A stretch of DNA of 42,034 nucleotides from positions 1 through 42,034 of the forward strand of contig JAFCDM010000016.1 of NCBI GenBank assembly GCA_017609695.1, in the 5' to 3' direction. Shown here one piece after another: positions 1 through 9,476 of the stretch. The notes below the pieces were generated by a model. That model was not told the origin of the DNA. It searched no databases and worked only from the letters and a program-made list of their open reading frames with translations. Made by a program: the position numbers and the translations under genes. Position 1 is the stretch's first letter, and each line of letters starts with the position of its first letter. This stretch comes from Candidatus Pacearchaeota archaeon. GTDB taxonomy: Archaea > Nanobdellota > Nanobdellia > Pacearchaeales > GW2011-AR1.

Positions 1-100
1 AATCCTTATCCTTATATATTATTCTTATCTTAATTTAAAGAAAAAATAGATTATTTTAAAGTGTATAAATTTTTATAAACTCTTATCTTTATAAAAAATC

Positions 101-1081
101 ATGTGTGAATTAATATCCTGGATAGAAAAACAGGGACAAATATTTTTTTTAACTTCTGCAGAGGTTCATTCAAGATTTGGAAGAATACAATTAAAAGGAT
201 GTCAAGGTAATGATTTTCTTGGGCATGGGGCTATAAGACAATACCATGGTATTGTTAAGGGAAAAAATTATGAGAATAAGAATTTTTGGGATGGAAAACT
301 TCCTTCTGAAATAAAACAGGCTTGGAATTTTGGAAGCTTTGATGGGATGTTAAAATATTTGCAAAGAGATGATTTAGAATATCTTGTTCAAAATGCTCCT
401 AAAGATTTTGCTTCTTGGTGTTTAACTAAAAAAGCTGATGTTAGTATGAAAAAAGATGCTGATTCTTTTACAACGATGTTTAGATATGCTGTTAAGGGGG
501 ATTTTCAAAGAATGATAAGTGATAAAAATCCAGATATTAGACTGTTTGGATATGCAATTGACCATAGTCTTGGTTTGATGCCAAGTGATGGAAATTGGAG
601 AAATGAATTGCTTGGACTAGCTTATCTACAAGCTTTTGACGTGATGAAACAAAATATTGATTTTGATGTTAGAATCTTTGGGTATGGGGGGAGTATGGAT
701 TTTAAGGGTATGGAAAGAGATGGAGATTGGAGGAATCAGATATTTAAGTATTATGAAGCATTTCAAAACAAGGGAGAAATGGATATTGAAAAAATGAGAA
801 GAGATAAAAACCCTCATATTCGGAGTTTTGTATTATCCTCTGCTCTTGATTTTAAAGCAATGCAAAAAGATGAAGAACCTTATATTAGGATGTTTGGATA
901 TGCTGCTGAAAACACTCTTGGAAAAATGGGAAAAGACAGGGATTGGAGAAATAGATTGTTTGGATTAGGTTATCTACAAGATTTTAATGCAATGGCAAGA
1001 GATGAGCATCCTTTTATTAAAATGATTGGATTAGCTTCCACTTATAATTTTAATGAGGCAATAAGACCCAAAATAAAGTAA
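101..1081 (+). CDS. Repeat-containing protein, possibly HEAT-like solenoid
   Basis: A 326-residue protein with no recognised enzyme motif. From about residue 120 to the end it contains degenerate repeats of roughly 20-30 residues with the pattern M-x-[RK]-D, then hydrophobic-R-x-FGYA, interleaved with a second block around D-W-R-N (three clear DWRN or NWRN copies). This spacing suggests a helical solenoid used for binding, but the family is not recognised. The ATG at 101 lies about 25 bases after a TATA-like TTTATAAAC (72-80), so the mRNA is probably leaderless. No signal peptide or membrane segment is seen. It precedes the PKD surface protein on the same strand, which has its own TATA box. 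Confidence 0.75.
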   Translation: MCELISWIEKQGQIFFLTSAEVHSRFGRIQLKGCQGNDFLGHGAIRQYHGIVKGKNYENKNFWDGKLPSEIKQAWNFGSFDGMLKYLQRDDLEYLVQNAPKDFASWCLTKKADVSMKKDADSFTTMFRYAVKGDFQRMISDKNPDIRLFGYAIDHSLGLMPSDGNWRNELLGLAYLQAFDVMKQNIDFDVRIFGYGGSMDFKGMERDGDWRNQIFKYYEAFQNKGEMDIEKMRRDKNPHIRSFVLSSALDFKAMQKDEEPYIRMFGYAAENTLGKMGKDRDWRNRLFGLGYLQDFNAMARDEHPFIKMIGLASTYNFNEAIRPKIK

Positions 1082-1121
1082 AGTCTCAACATTTATAAAT
1101 TATGTTTTGCTTTATTTATGT

Positions 1122-3854
1122 ATGAAAAAGAGAATGAGTATTTTTGTTTTAGTAATTGCTTTATTTGGGATATTTTTTTGTTTAAATTTAGTTAGTTCTG
1201 ATTTTGTTATAGGTGAAGAACCTTATGATTATAATATTAGCCTTATTTATGCCCCTTCTCAGGCAATTAATGGGTGGATTAATATTAGTTTAGATGATGA
1301 GCCTGCTAATTCTTTATTAACTGGTTTTGAGGATTCTATTTTTTTAGAAGAGTTTTTAGAAAAAAATAATGCTGTTTATTCTTGTTTTCCAAATGATTGT
1401 GAATCTACATATTCAAGTTCTGAAGTTGGAGTAGATTTAAAAACATTTTCTCTTGATGCTCTTAAAACAAAAACTTTGGGTATAAAGCTTATTGGAGAAA
1501 TTACTGGAGTTAATACTCTTAGTTTTGACTTTGAAACTAATGCTGGGAAATCTTGTTTGCATCCTGTTCAAATAGATGTTTTAGATGATGGATTATTTGA
1601 ATGGAAAGCCGAAGATGTTTCTGAAGATTTTACTTGTATTTTAAGCAATAATTATGGTTGTTGGGATGAAAATGATTGTGAGGGGGAAAAATCCCTTATA
1701 ACAGATTCTTTATATTGTGAAACAATAAGCTTACTCCCTCCATTAAAAACATTTGAAATTGGTGCAGAAGTTTTAGAAGTTTCTGGAAAAGGGGGAAATG
1801 TTGATTTTAAAATGGAATTAGATTCTTATAATTGTATTGCTAATGCTCAATCAAGTGGAGAAATTAAATGTTCTATTACCTTTGATGAGCCTTTAGAAAA
1901 TTCCATAGATGCACAAGTTTGTATTAGTGTTAAAGATTCTTCTGATAATGGAAAATATGAAATAAAATATGAAGAAGTTAGTCCTTGTGGTTCTGCTGGA
2001 GAAAAATCATATGATTTTCCTATCTTTGTGAATCCTGGAAAATATTCTAGGGTTTTAGATTTTGCATTTAATCAAGACTTAGTTGATGAAAATGGAATTG
2101 ATTTAGGTTCTGAAATTTTTGATTATATTGAAGAAAAATATTCTGGAAATTGTGAGCCAGAATGTATAATTCCTATAAAAATTTATGCAGGAATAAGCCA
2201 AACAGACACTATATCTAACTTAAGACTAGAATATCAAAGTGGAGTAAGTTTAGAAGAAACTAAGATTCATAATATTGAGGAAACTTCTGCATTATTAAGT
2301 TCTGATTTTATTAAATTATATTTAGAAAAAGGTAATTTTTTAACACCTGAAGACTATGGTGATGAAGGATTTTCATTAAAATTAAATGGGGAGAGAGTTT
2401 TTAGTCAGGATATTGAAATTAAACCTATTTCAGAGATAAAAGATATTATACCTCACATCCTTCCTGCATTAGTTGAAGTAACCTTTACTACCTTATTAGA
2501 GGATTCTGGTGCTAATTTAACTTATACTTGGGATTTTGGAGATGGAAGTGAAGAAGAAATTACTGAAATAAACACTATAAAACATACTTATTCTGATGTT
2601 GGAGCTTATGAAATAAATGTAAGAGTTTCAAATGAATTTGGGGAATCAAGTAAAATAGTTTTATTAGAAGTGGTTTCTCCTAAAGATATTATTAATAGCA
2701 CTATAGATGAATATGGAATTAATCTTATTAATATAGAGTCCCAAATAAATGGACTTCCAGAATGGATTACTAAAGAGATTGCAGAGGATATTGATGTAGA
2801 TGATTTAAAACTACAACTTAAACTTCAAAAAAATAAATATGAAGATTGTGGTGGGGGGTGTTCCTCTAAAGAATATGTAAATATCATGTCTTCACTATTA
2901 GAATTAAAAATCCCTTATCAGGTTAATACAAGTCATAAGATTGTTCCTATGGAGTTTTATCCAGATAAATCACAATTAGATTTTGAAATTTTAGAGGAGC
3001 TTGGGGTTGGTATTGCTGGAAATTTAGAAGAAACATATCATTCTGCAATTAATAATTGGATTAGGGAAAGTTTAGATATTTCTTTAGAATCTAAAACTTA
3101 TGCTCTTTATTTTAAAAATTCTCAGATTGAACCCTTATTTTCTTATGTTAAACTTACTCTTAAACCAAAAAAAGATTTAGGGGAAGTTTATTGTGTTATA
3201 AATGAAAATCCTATAAATATAAAATTTAATAATCTCGAAGGTAAGGAAGTTGGGGATGTAGCAGTAGGGATTGTTTTTTCTGAATTAACTGAAAATAAAG
3301 TAATTGAATTTTTATATCCTGGAAAAATTGAAATACAGAACCTCCCAATTTATATTTCTCCTGAATTTAGAGAATTAGAAATAATTTCTGCTAATGGAAT
3401 TTGTAATAATAATGGCAAATGTGAAAAAGATATTGGGGAAAATTCTAAAAATTGTAGGGTGGATTGCAGGCCCCTTGGCTGGACTTTTTTCTTGTTTTTT
3501 ATTTTAATATTTGTGGCTTTTTTTATTTATATCTTTTTGCAAGAATGGTATAAAAGACGTTATAGGGCTCACTTATTTAAGAGTAAAAATCAGTTTTTTA
3601 ATTTGATTAATTTTATGAGTAATTCTGTGAATCAAGGGCTTAAAAGATCTGAGGTTTTTGGTAAATTAAAAAATGTTGGATGGATTAATGAACAATTAGT
3701 TTATTCTTGGAAAAAACTTCATGGGAAAAGAACTGGGATGTGGGAGATTCCTATATTCAAATTTGTTGAAAAAAAACAAATTAAAAAAGAACTTTCAAAA
3801 AGAAGTAATAAACCTAGTTTAGCTGGGTTGTCCTTGAATCCTAAACCAATATGA
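1122..3854 (+). CDS. PKD-domain surface protein, membrane anchored
   Basis: About 910 residues. The ATG at 1122 is chosen over an upstream TTG (1107) because MKKRMSIFVLVIALFGIFF then reads as a clean signal peptide, and a TATA-like ATTTATAAAT sits about 30 bases upstream. Residues of roughly 450-520 form a PKD domain (WDFGDGS, then YSDVGAYEINV). Near the C-terminus is a cysteine-rich CNNNGKCEKDIGENSKNC segment, then one transmembrane helix and a basic cytoplasmic tail of about 100 residues. The likely topology is a large extracellular adhesive or structural part with a cytoplasmic anchor. This layout is common in uncharacterised DPANN surface proteins; the ligand is unknown. Confidence 0.8.
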   Translation: MKKRMSIFVLVIALFGIFFCLNLVSSDFVIGEEPYDYNISLIYAPSQAINGWINISLDDEPANSLLTGFEDSIFLEEFLEKNNAVYSCFPNDCESTYSSSEVGVDLKTFSLDALKTKTLGIKLIGEITGVNTLSFDFETNAGKSCLHPVQIDVLDDGLFEWKAEDVSEDFTCILSNNYGCWDENDCEGEKSLITDSLYCETISLLPPLKTFEIGAEVLEVSGKGGNVDFKMELDSYNCIANAQSSGEIKCSITFDEPLENSIDAQVCISVKDSSDNGKYEIKYEEVSPCGSAGEKSYDFPIFVNPGKYSRVLDFAFNQDLVDENGIDLGSEIFDYIEEKYSGNCEPECIIPIKIYAGISQTDTISNLRLEYQSGVSLEETKIHNIEETSALLSSDFIKLYLEKGNFLTPEDYGDEGFSLKLNGERVFSQDIEIKPISEIKDIIPHILPALVEVTFTTLLEDSGANLTYTWDFGDGSEEEITEINTIKHTYSDVGAYEINVRVSNEFGESSKIVLLEVVSPKDIINSTIDEYGINLINIESQINGLPEWITKEIAEDIDVDDLKLQLKLQKNKYEDCGGGCSSKEYVNIMSSLLELKIPYQVNTSHKIVPMEFYPDKSQLDFEILEELGVGIAGNLEETYHSAINNWIRESLDISLESKTYALYFKNSQIEPLFSYVKLTLKPKKDLGEVYCVINENPINIKFNNLEGKEVGDVAVGIVFSELTENKVIEFLYPGKIEIQNLPIYISPEFRELEIISANGICNNNGKCEKDIGENSKNCRVDCRPLGWTFFLFFILIFVAFFIYIFLQEWYKRRYRAHLFKSKNQFFNLINFMSNSVNQGLKRSEVFGKLKNVGWINEQLVYSWKKLHGKRTGMWEIPIFKFVEKKQIKKELSKRSNKPSLAGLSLNPKPI

Positions 3855-4016
3855 TAAAACACAGAAATCTTAATAAACTATTTTTCGGGTTTAAATATAA
3901 GGAAAGAATTAAATAAAAGGGATTTGAAAAAACTAATAACTATAAAACTTAATGACATAGTAGTTAAAGATTAAGTAATTCATAACTGAAATTTATAGTG
4001 TTTGGTGATTAAAAAA

Positions 4017-4658
4017 ATGGTAATAAAAATATGGAGAAGTTTTACAAAAAGAATTTTTAGTCTTTTTTTTAAAAAAAGAAAGGATATAAGTGTTGGATTT
4101 TATGGGCCACCAAATGGAGGCAAAACAACACTTGCTAATCGGATTTGTAAAGATTGGACTGGGGAAGAGATAGGTAAGGTTAGTAAAATTCCTCATGAAA
4201 CAAGACATATTCAATTTAAAGAAGAAGTTGAAATCAAATATAAAGAAAAAAGCTTAAAATTTAAATTAATTGATACTCCTGGAATTGCTACAAAAATTGA
4301 TTATGAAGATTTTATGAAAATGAAGATGAAGAAAAAAGAAGCTCAAAAAAGAGCAAAAGAAGCTACTCAGGGAATTGTAGAATCTATTAAGTGGCTTGAT
4401 GATATGGATTTAGTTGTAGTGATTCTTGATGCTAGTAAAAATCCTTACTCACAAGTAAACATAACCATTGTTGGAAATTTAGTAGCAAGAAAAATTCCTG
4501 TTTTGGTTGTTGCTAATAAAATAGATTTAAAAAAAGCAGATATTAAAAAAATAGAGGCGGCATTCCCAGAATATGATGTTGTTGGAATCTCTGCGAAAAA
4601 AGGAAAAAATATGAATGATTTTTATGAGTCTATATTAAAGTTGGCAAAGAAAGTTTGA
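4017..4658 (+). CDS. Era/Ras-like small GTPase, ArvA family
   Basis: A 213-residue GTPase with G1 GPPNGGKTT (residues 30-38), G3 DTPG and G4 NKID, and a basic N-terminal segment. The ATG at 4017 is preferred to the upstream TTG (4002) or GTG (4005) because GGTGATT lies just upstream as a ribosome binding site. It heads a three-gene set with DUF2073 and a DUF2072 zinc-ribbon protein. In haloarchaea the equivalent cluster (ArvA, ArvB, ArvC) was reported to drive extracellular vesicle formation; the role here is inferred from family and order. The long basic linker after G3 (MKMKMKKKEAQKRAKEA) may be a membrane or partner contact. Confidence 0.85.
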   Translation: MVIKIWRSFTKRIFSLFFKKRKDISVGFYGPPNGGKTTLANRICKDWTGEEIGKVSKIPHETRHIQFKEEVEIKYKEKSLKFKLIDTPGIATKIDYEDFMKMKMKKKEAQKRAKEATQGIVESIKWLDDMDLVVVILDASKNPYSQVNITIVGNLVARKIPVLVVANKIDLKKADIKKIEAAFPEYDVVGISAKKGKNMNDFYESILKLAKKV

Positions 4659-4876
4659 TGAAGGATCGACTAATCTTATTAATAAGAAAAGGATGTGGAT
4701 AAATAAACTCATAATGTATAAAACTTAAAGGGGGTAAGTTAAGGATTAAGTGGGCTATTTCATAGCTTAAAAATTTATGAGATTGTAGATCAAAAATATT
4801 AAATAAAGGCTTAAAATCTAAAAGATTAAATTTAAAAATCAAATTTGGTTAGATAAAATATAAAAAAGGTGATAAA

Positions 4877-5266
4877 ATGTCTAAGAAAAAGATAAAAGGG
4901 TTAACATTGCAGTTTTTACCTTATTCTGAAATTGCAAAATTAAATAGTATTGAAAGAATTAAAAAACTGTTGAGGATAATTCTTGATCATAAAGTTGTAG
5001 TTTTGCAAGGAAAACTAAAACCAGAAGAAGAAACAAGATTAATTGAAGATACTATGATTATGATTGGGAATATTAAAGGATTTAAAGGTGTTGAACTTGA
5101 AGTAATTTCTCCAGACACCTCAGATGCTGGTTTTTTTTATAAGATGAAATTTGGTTTAGCAAAAGCATTAACTGGGCAACAAAATGCGCTTACGATTATT
5201 GGGCCTGCAACAATTGTTAAAGAGATGAAAAAGAATCCTAAAAAATTAGAAGTTATGATGAGGTAA
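4877..5266 (+). CDS. DUF2073 (ArvB-like) protein
   Basis: A 129-residue protein matching the archaeal DUF2073 family in length and sequence style (start KIKGLTLQFLPYSEI; VVLQGKLKPEEE in the middle). There is no membrane segment. A GGTGAT motif 4-9 bases before the ATG supports the start. It follows the GTPase after 218 bases without an obvious gene and precedes the zinc-ribbon partner. In haloarchaea its homologue is needed with the GTPase for normal vesicle formation. Its biochemical activity is not known. Confidence 0.8.
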   Translation: MSKKKIKGLTLQFLPYSEIAKLNSIERIKKLLRIILDHKVVVLQGKLKPEEETRLIEDTMIMIGNIKGFKGVELEVISPDTSDAGFFYKMKFGLAKALTGQQNALTIIGPATIVKEMKKNPKKLEVMMR

Positions 5267-5321
5267 AATATTTTTAGATAAAATCACCACAAATATTATA
5301 TAGTGTTTGGTTCTTAGTATT

Positions 5322-5348
5322 TTTGAAAATGCTGATGTCATTTTCAAA
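5322..5348 (+). other. Stem-loop between the arvB-like and arvC-like genes
   Basis: A perfect 10-bp inverted repeat, TTTGAAAATG and CATTTTCAAA, encloses a 7-base loop in the 126-base gap between the two genes. There is no T-run directly after it, so a processing, stability or translational element is as likely as a terminator. Confidence 0.45.
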
Positions 5349-5392
5349 TAAGCAATTAAATAAAACTCTATTAAAACTGGGGGTAAACTAAA

Positions 5393-5830
5393 GTGGGACA
5401 CGAATGCGTTCATTGTGGAAAAATATATCCAGATGCTTCAGAAGAATTATTAAAAGGATGTAGTTGTGGCGGTAAATTCTTTTATTATATTAAACAAGAA
5501 AAAATAGATGAAATTGAATTAGGGAAATCAAATGAGGTCCAAGAAGTAAAAAAAGAATTAGAAAAGTCTGATAAAGAACAAATTGAAAAAGATATCAGGG
5601 ATATCACAGGATTAAAAGAAGAACCTGAAAAACCAGTAATCCTTGATTTAGAATCTGTGAAGGTAATTCGTCCTGGAAAATTTGAAATTGATGTTGTTAA
5701 TTTATTTAATAAACGAAGGCCTTTAATATATAAATTAGAAGAAGGTAAATATATTATTGATTTAGCTGCTTCTTTAAATATTAATAAAGAAGAAATTAAT
5801 AAAAAAATAAAAAACCCGGAGGAAGATTAA
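5393..5830 (+). CDS. DUF2072 zinc-ribbon (ArvC-like) protein
   Basis: A 145-residue protein with an N-terminal zinc ribbon: C5-x-x-C8 (CVHC) and CSCGG around residue 29-33, then an acidic linker and a folded C-terminal region. It matches the archaeal DUF2072 family. The start is GTG at 5393, with GGGGGT about 10 bases upstream and no better ATG in frame. It is the third member of the GTPase/DUF2073/DUF2072 set. Only one base separates its stop from the next gene, so the two are probably co-translated. Confidence 0.8.
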   Translation: MGHECVHCGKIYPDASEELLKGCSCGGKFFYYIKQEKIDEIELGKSNEVQEVKKELEKSDKEQIEKDIRDITGLKEEPEKPVILDLESVKVIRPGKFEIDVVNLFNKRRPLIYKLEEGKYIIDLAASLNINKEEINKKIKNPEED

Positions 5831-5831
5831 G

Positions 5832-6107
5832 ATGAAAGGTTATTTGAAACCAATTGTAGAGGTGGGAGAAGGGCAATTTGATTCTGAAAATACTGTAGTA
5901 GTAAGAGACTATAATGGTATAGAACTTTGGGGGCTTTTTAGTAAGCAATTTATTAGAGATGGAAAATTAGAGGTAAATGTTGTTGTTGAACATGATGATA
6001 AAATTTTTGTTTCTGCTCCACAACATGGGTTTAATGATATGAGATCCATTCAAGTAGGAATACATCATATTTGGATTAAAAAACCTGATATAACCTATCT
6101 CAAATAG
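5832..6107 (+). CDS. Small hypothetical protein downstream of the Arv-like genes
   Basis: A 91-residue soluble protein without recognisable motifs, apart from a beta-rich pattern (VVVRDYNGIELWGLF, VNVVVEHDDKIFVSA). It begins one base after the DUF2072 stop codon, with GGAGGAAG overlapping the end of that gene as ribosome binding site. The tight linkage suggests a fourth member of the operon, so it is a candidate accessory factor of the GTPase system. Confidence 0.65.
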   Translation: MKGYLKPIVEVGEGQFDSENTVVVRDYNGIELWGLFSKQFIRDGKLEVNVVVEHDDKIFVSAPQHGFNDMRSIQVGIHHIWIKKPDITYLK

Positions 6108-6335
6108 TATATTTTAAATATATATTTCTGTTTGATATATTAATAATAATCTTGTAAAAGATTGAATAATATAACTTATAATCTAATGGATTAGAAACTA
6201 GGGAGAGTTATATATTGAACTAAACATCACATACCTTAAATGTTAATAAGATTATAAATAAAACCAATATTATATAAAACAAAAAGGTTATTCAAGTTAA
6301 GATTAAGTAAAAGAGTTGTTTTAAGGAGATTGAAT

Positions 6336-7598
6336 ATGAATAAAATTCAAAACATATTAAAAAAACAAATTGAAATAATTAAACCAGATAAAGATACTTT
6401 GGAAAATATTGAAAAAACTGCTTGTGATTTTTGTAAGAATTTGCAGGAAAAATTAAGAAAAAAGAAGATTAAAGCAGAGGTTTTTATTGGGGGGAGTTTA
6501 GCTAAAAATACATTAGTTAAAAAAGACAAATATGATGTAGATATTTTTGTAAGATTTTCTGGAAATTATAAAGATAATGAAATTTCTAAGATATTGGGGG
6601 GAGTTTTAGGAAAAAAAGCTAAAAAAGTTCATGGAAGCCGAGATTATTATCAAATTATTTTAAATTCATTTATTCTTGAAATTGTTCCTGTTTTAAAAAT
6701 TAAAAAACCCCCAGAAGCCCAGAATATAATGGATTTAAGTTATTTTCATGTTAATTACCTTCTTAAAAAAATTAGAGAAAACCCAAGATTAAGTGATGAA
6801 ATATTACTTGCTAAAACTTTTACTTATGCACAAAATTGTTATGGTGCTGAAAGTTATATACATGGTTTTTCTGGTTATTCCTTAGAATTATTAATTAGTT
6901 ATTATGGAAGTTTTTTAAATTTTGTAAAAGCAATATCAAAATCTGGCGACGATAAAATAATTATTGATGATTTTAATTTTTATGAGAATAAAGCAGAAGT
7001 TTTGAATTTATTAAATAAATCTAAAAGACAAGGGCCTATTATTTTGATTGACCCCACATTTAAAGAAAGAAATGCACTTGCGGGGTTAAGTTTAGAAACA
7101 TTTTCAAAATTTAAGAAAATTTGTTTAAATTTTTTAAAAAAACCAGATAGTTCTTTTTTTGAAAAAAAGAATATTGGAGCAGAAATGAAGAAAAAATATG
7201 GTAAAAAATTGATTGTGGTTTCTGTTAAAACAAATAAACAAACTGGAGATATTGCAGGAACAAAGTCTAAGAAGTTTTTTGATTTTTTTGTTTATAATTT
7301 AAAAAGAGAATTTGAAATTAAAAAACAAAAATTTGATTATAATGAAAAAAAGAATATTGCTTATTTTTATTTTGTTTTGGATAAGAAAAAAGATGAAGTT
7401 GTTAAAGGGCCACATATTACCAAAGTTGAGAATCTTGCAGGATTTAAGAAAAAACACAAAAATGCTTTTATCAAAAAACATATTGCTTATGCAAAAGTTA
7501 AGCATAATTTAATTTTTAAAGATTTTTTTAATATGTTTAAAAAGAAATATAAAAAAGTGATTAAAGAGATGTGTGTTGTGAGTGTGGTTGTTGTTTAG
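6336..7598 (+). CDS. cca: CCA tRNA nucleotidyltransferase, archaeal class I
   Basis: A 420-residue enzyme that adds or repairs the 3' CCA end of tRNAs using CTP and ATP. The nucleotidyltransferase signature is present: GGSLAKNT near residue 50 followed by DVDIFVRF, whose aspartates bind the metal ions. The ATG at 6336 has AAGGAGA about 6 bases upstream; the TTG at 6330 is too close to it. The tRNA genes here do not encode CCA, so this enzyme is needed. The C-terminus is shortish and ends in an unusual valine-rich run. Confidence 0.9.
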   Translation: MNKIQNILKKQIEIIKPDKDTLENIEKTACDFCKNLQEKLRKKKIKAEVFIGGSLAKNTLVKKDKYDVDIFVRFSGNYKDNEISKILGGVLGKKAKKVHGSRDYYQIILNSFILEIVPVLKIKKPPEAQNIMDLSYFHVNYLLKKIRENPRLSDEILLAKTFTYAQNCYGAESYIHGFSGYSLELLISYYGSFLNFVKAISKSGDDKIIIDDFNFYENKAEVLNLLNKSKRQGPIILIDPTFKERNALAGLSLETFSKFKKICLNFLKKPDSSFFEKKNIGAEMKKKYGKKLIVVSVKTNKQTGDIAGTKSKKFFDFFVYNLKREFEIKKQKFDYNEKKNIAYFYFVLDKKKDEVVKGPHITKVENLAGFKKKHKNAFIKKHIAYAKVKHNLIFKDFFNMFKKKYKKVIKEMCVVSVVVV

Positions 7599-7609
7599 AA
7601 TTAGGATTC

Positions 7610-8023
7610 TTAAGCATGAATTATTTTTCTATTTTCCCTTCTTTTTTCTCTTTGTTCTAAAAATCTATCTCTAGTTTTTTGCATCATCCAAGGCGTATAA
7701 GTTTTCTCTACTAATTGTTCTATTGCTTTTCTAAGCATACAATACTCTTCATTTGTATAACTAAAATTATGAGTTATCTTATCCCAGGCATTGTTTGTTA
7801 TTAATTCTAATCTTCTTATTTGCTCATCTCCAATAAGAGATTTAAATTTATACCCTGCCCCTAATTTTATATATGAAAACACTCTCTCTAATTCTTCTTT
7901 CATACGATTATTTCTTTTTTTTATCTCAGGTTCAAGAAGACTTTCTTCTTCAGGTTCTAAATCATATAAGGTTGTTTTGCCTTGTTTAGTTTCTCTTAAA
8001 CGATAGTTTTTAGCAGGTTCCAT
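7610..8023 (-). CDS. Hypothetical charged protein
   Basis: A 137-residue highly charged protein with no transmembrane segment and no recognised motif; the C-terminal 30 residues are Arg/Glu/Lys rich and probably helical. It lies convergent with cca, 11 bases from that gene's stop. AGGAGAATAA lies just upstream of the ATG, supporting the start. Function is unknown. Confidence 0.6.
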   Translation of the reverse strand: MEPAKNYRLRETKQGKTTLYDLEPEEESLLEPEIKKRNNRMKEELERVFSYIKLGAGYKFKSLIGDEQIRRLELITNNAWDKITHNFSYTNEEYCMLRKAIEQLVEKTYTPWMMQKTRDRFLEQREKRRENRKIIHA

Positions 8024-8090
8024 TATTTATTCTCCTATTAAATTCTAAAAATAAAAAAATTATGCTTTAAATAGTTTTTTATTTTTAATT

Positions 8091-8867
8091 TTACTTCACA
8101 GCCTGTTCAAATAAGAAAGATAAAGCTGATGTGAAGAATGAAGTGTTAAGCCAGATAGCTAATTCCTCTTCAGGCATATTTTCTTTTGAGATTATAAATA
8201 AAACCTGTTCATTATCTGCAATGTAAAATTTAGCATCTATATCTATTTTTTTTGCTTTAATCTTGAATTTATTGTTTATTTTTTTAATTTCATTTTCTTC
8301 TCCAGAAAGAGCTATTTTTATTTTAATATCTGATTTTCTTAATCTTTCAAAAATAAAAGAGAAAAATCTTGATTTGTTTTTTATTTCATTTACAGAAGTG
8401 CAAATAATAACTTGTTTTTGTGCATTTTCTAAAACCTCTTTGATATGATTATAAATTCCTGCCTTTCCTTTTATTGCTCCTGAAATATCTCTATGTTTTA
8501 CTGGCTCAATTCCTGTATCATAAAGATTTTTTAGTTCAAGATATTCCTTTGTGTTTTTAAGTTCTGAAAGTGTTTTTACTTTTTCATTTGCATTTCTTAA
8601 AGTGTTTGATTTTAATTTTTCTATGATTACTGTTGGTTTAACTGCTATATATTTAACAGGTTTTCCTATTTTTGTTATTGCAAAACCTTGTTTTTCTAAA
8701 CTTTCTAAAACATCATAAGTTCTGCTTCTTGGAACTTCAGATATTTCTGCTATTTCTCCTGCAGAGGCAACTCCTTTTCCAAGCAATGCTAACCAAACTT
8801 TAGTTTCATAAATATTAAGATTAAAATATTCTTTAATTCGTTTTACAAGTTCTATTTTAATTATCAT
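8091..8867 (-). CDS. TrmB-family transcriptional regulator
   Basis: A 258-residue regulator. The N-terminal winged helix (about residues 10-75) has the TrmB pattern: YETKVWLALLGKG, then EISEVPRSRTYDVLESLEKQG. A coiled segment follows, then a PLD-like ligand-sensing domain. In archaea TrmB proteins respond to sugars or other metabolites and control transport and central metabolism genes. No transporter is nearby, so its targets are not evident. The upstream gene on the same strand ends only 21 bases away. Confidence 0.85.
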   Translation of the reverse strand: MIIKIELVKRIKEYFNLNIYETKVWLALLGKGVASAGEIAEISEVPRSRTYDVLESLEKQGFAITKIGKPVKYIAVKPTVIIEKLKSNTLRNANEKVKTLSELKNTKEYLELKNLYDTGIEPVKHRDISGAIKGKAGIYNHIKEVLENAQKQVIICTSVNEIKNKSRFFSFIFERLRKSDIKIKIALSGEENEIKKINNKFKIKAKKIDIDAKFYIADNEQVLFIISKENMPEEELAIWLNTSFFTSALSFLFEQAVK

Positions 8868-8888
8868 TTTATCTTATTATCCTTGAAC

Positions 8889-9368
8889 TTAATGTTTTTT
8901 AGAAGCTACGATTTCATAAACTTTAGATGGATTGAATTGTCTATAAACAGAAAGTTTGATTATAGAACTTCTCTCCCCTGTTAATCCATAATAAACCTTC
9001 TTAACCCCCTCTACTCCCCTTAAATCCCAAAAACAATTATCCACCATTTGAAGTGTTTTAAATCCTTTAAATTCTTCTCCAAATCCGAAATTTTCTTGTG
9101 TAAGTATATCTTGGTAATGTTGAATTATCCCTTGTAAATCATATTCATATCCCCTACATGCTTTTTCTGCAAATCCTTTTAGATTGATATAGTTATGTAA
9201 CACCCTATTTTCACTAATAAAATCCTGTGCTTCTTCATCTTTACCTTCATCTACAAATTTTGTGATTGTACTTAATCCAATTCCTAGTTCTCTACTTAAT
9301 CTAGGTAATTCTAGTGTTTCAAATTCTATAGAATCTAATTCAGATATTTGTGTATTTCCATATTCCAT
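8889..9368 (-). CDS. Hypothetical protein upstream of TrmB
   Basis: A 159-residue acidic soluble protein, not recognised. There is a possible helix-turn-helix-like stretch early on (LPRLSRELGIGLSTITKFVDEG, residues about 19-40), but the rest matches no known family. It is co-directional with and 21 bases before the TrmB gene, so they may share a transcript. A TATA-like TTTATAAA lies about 25 bases upstream of the ATG. Confidence 0.6.
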   Translation of the reverse strand: MEYGNTQISELDSIEFETLELPRLSRELGIGLSTITKFVDEGKDEEAQDFISENRVLHNYINLKGFAEKACRGYEYDLQGIIQHYQDILTQENFGFGEEFKGFKTLQMVDNCFWDLRGVEGVKKVYYGLTGERSSIIKLSVYRQFNPSKVYEIVASKKH

Positions 9369-9476
9369 AAAACTCTTATCAAAACTGCATTTATAAAGCT
9401 TTTGTTTGTTGTTACTATATAATCAGAACAAAATAGGAGGATTTATAAAGGGCTTGAGGTTTTTGATTTTAAGAAA

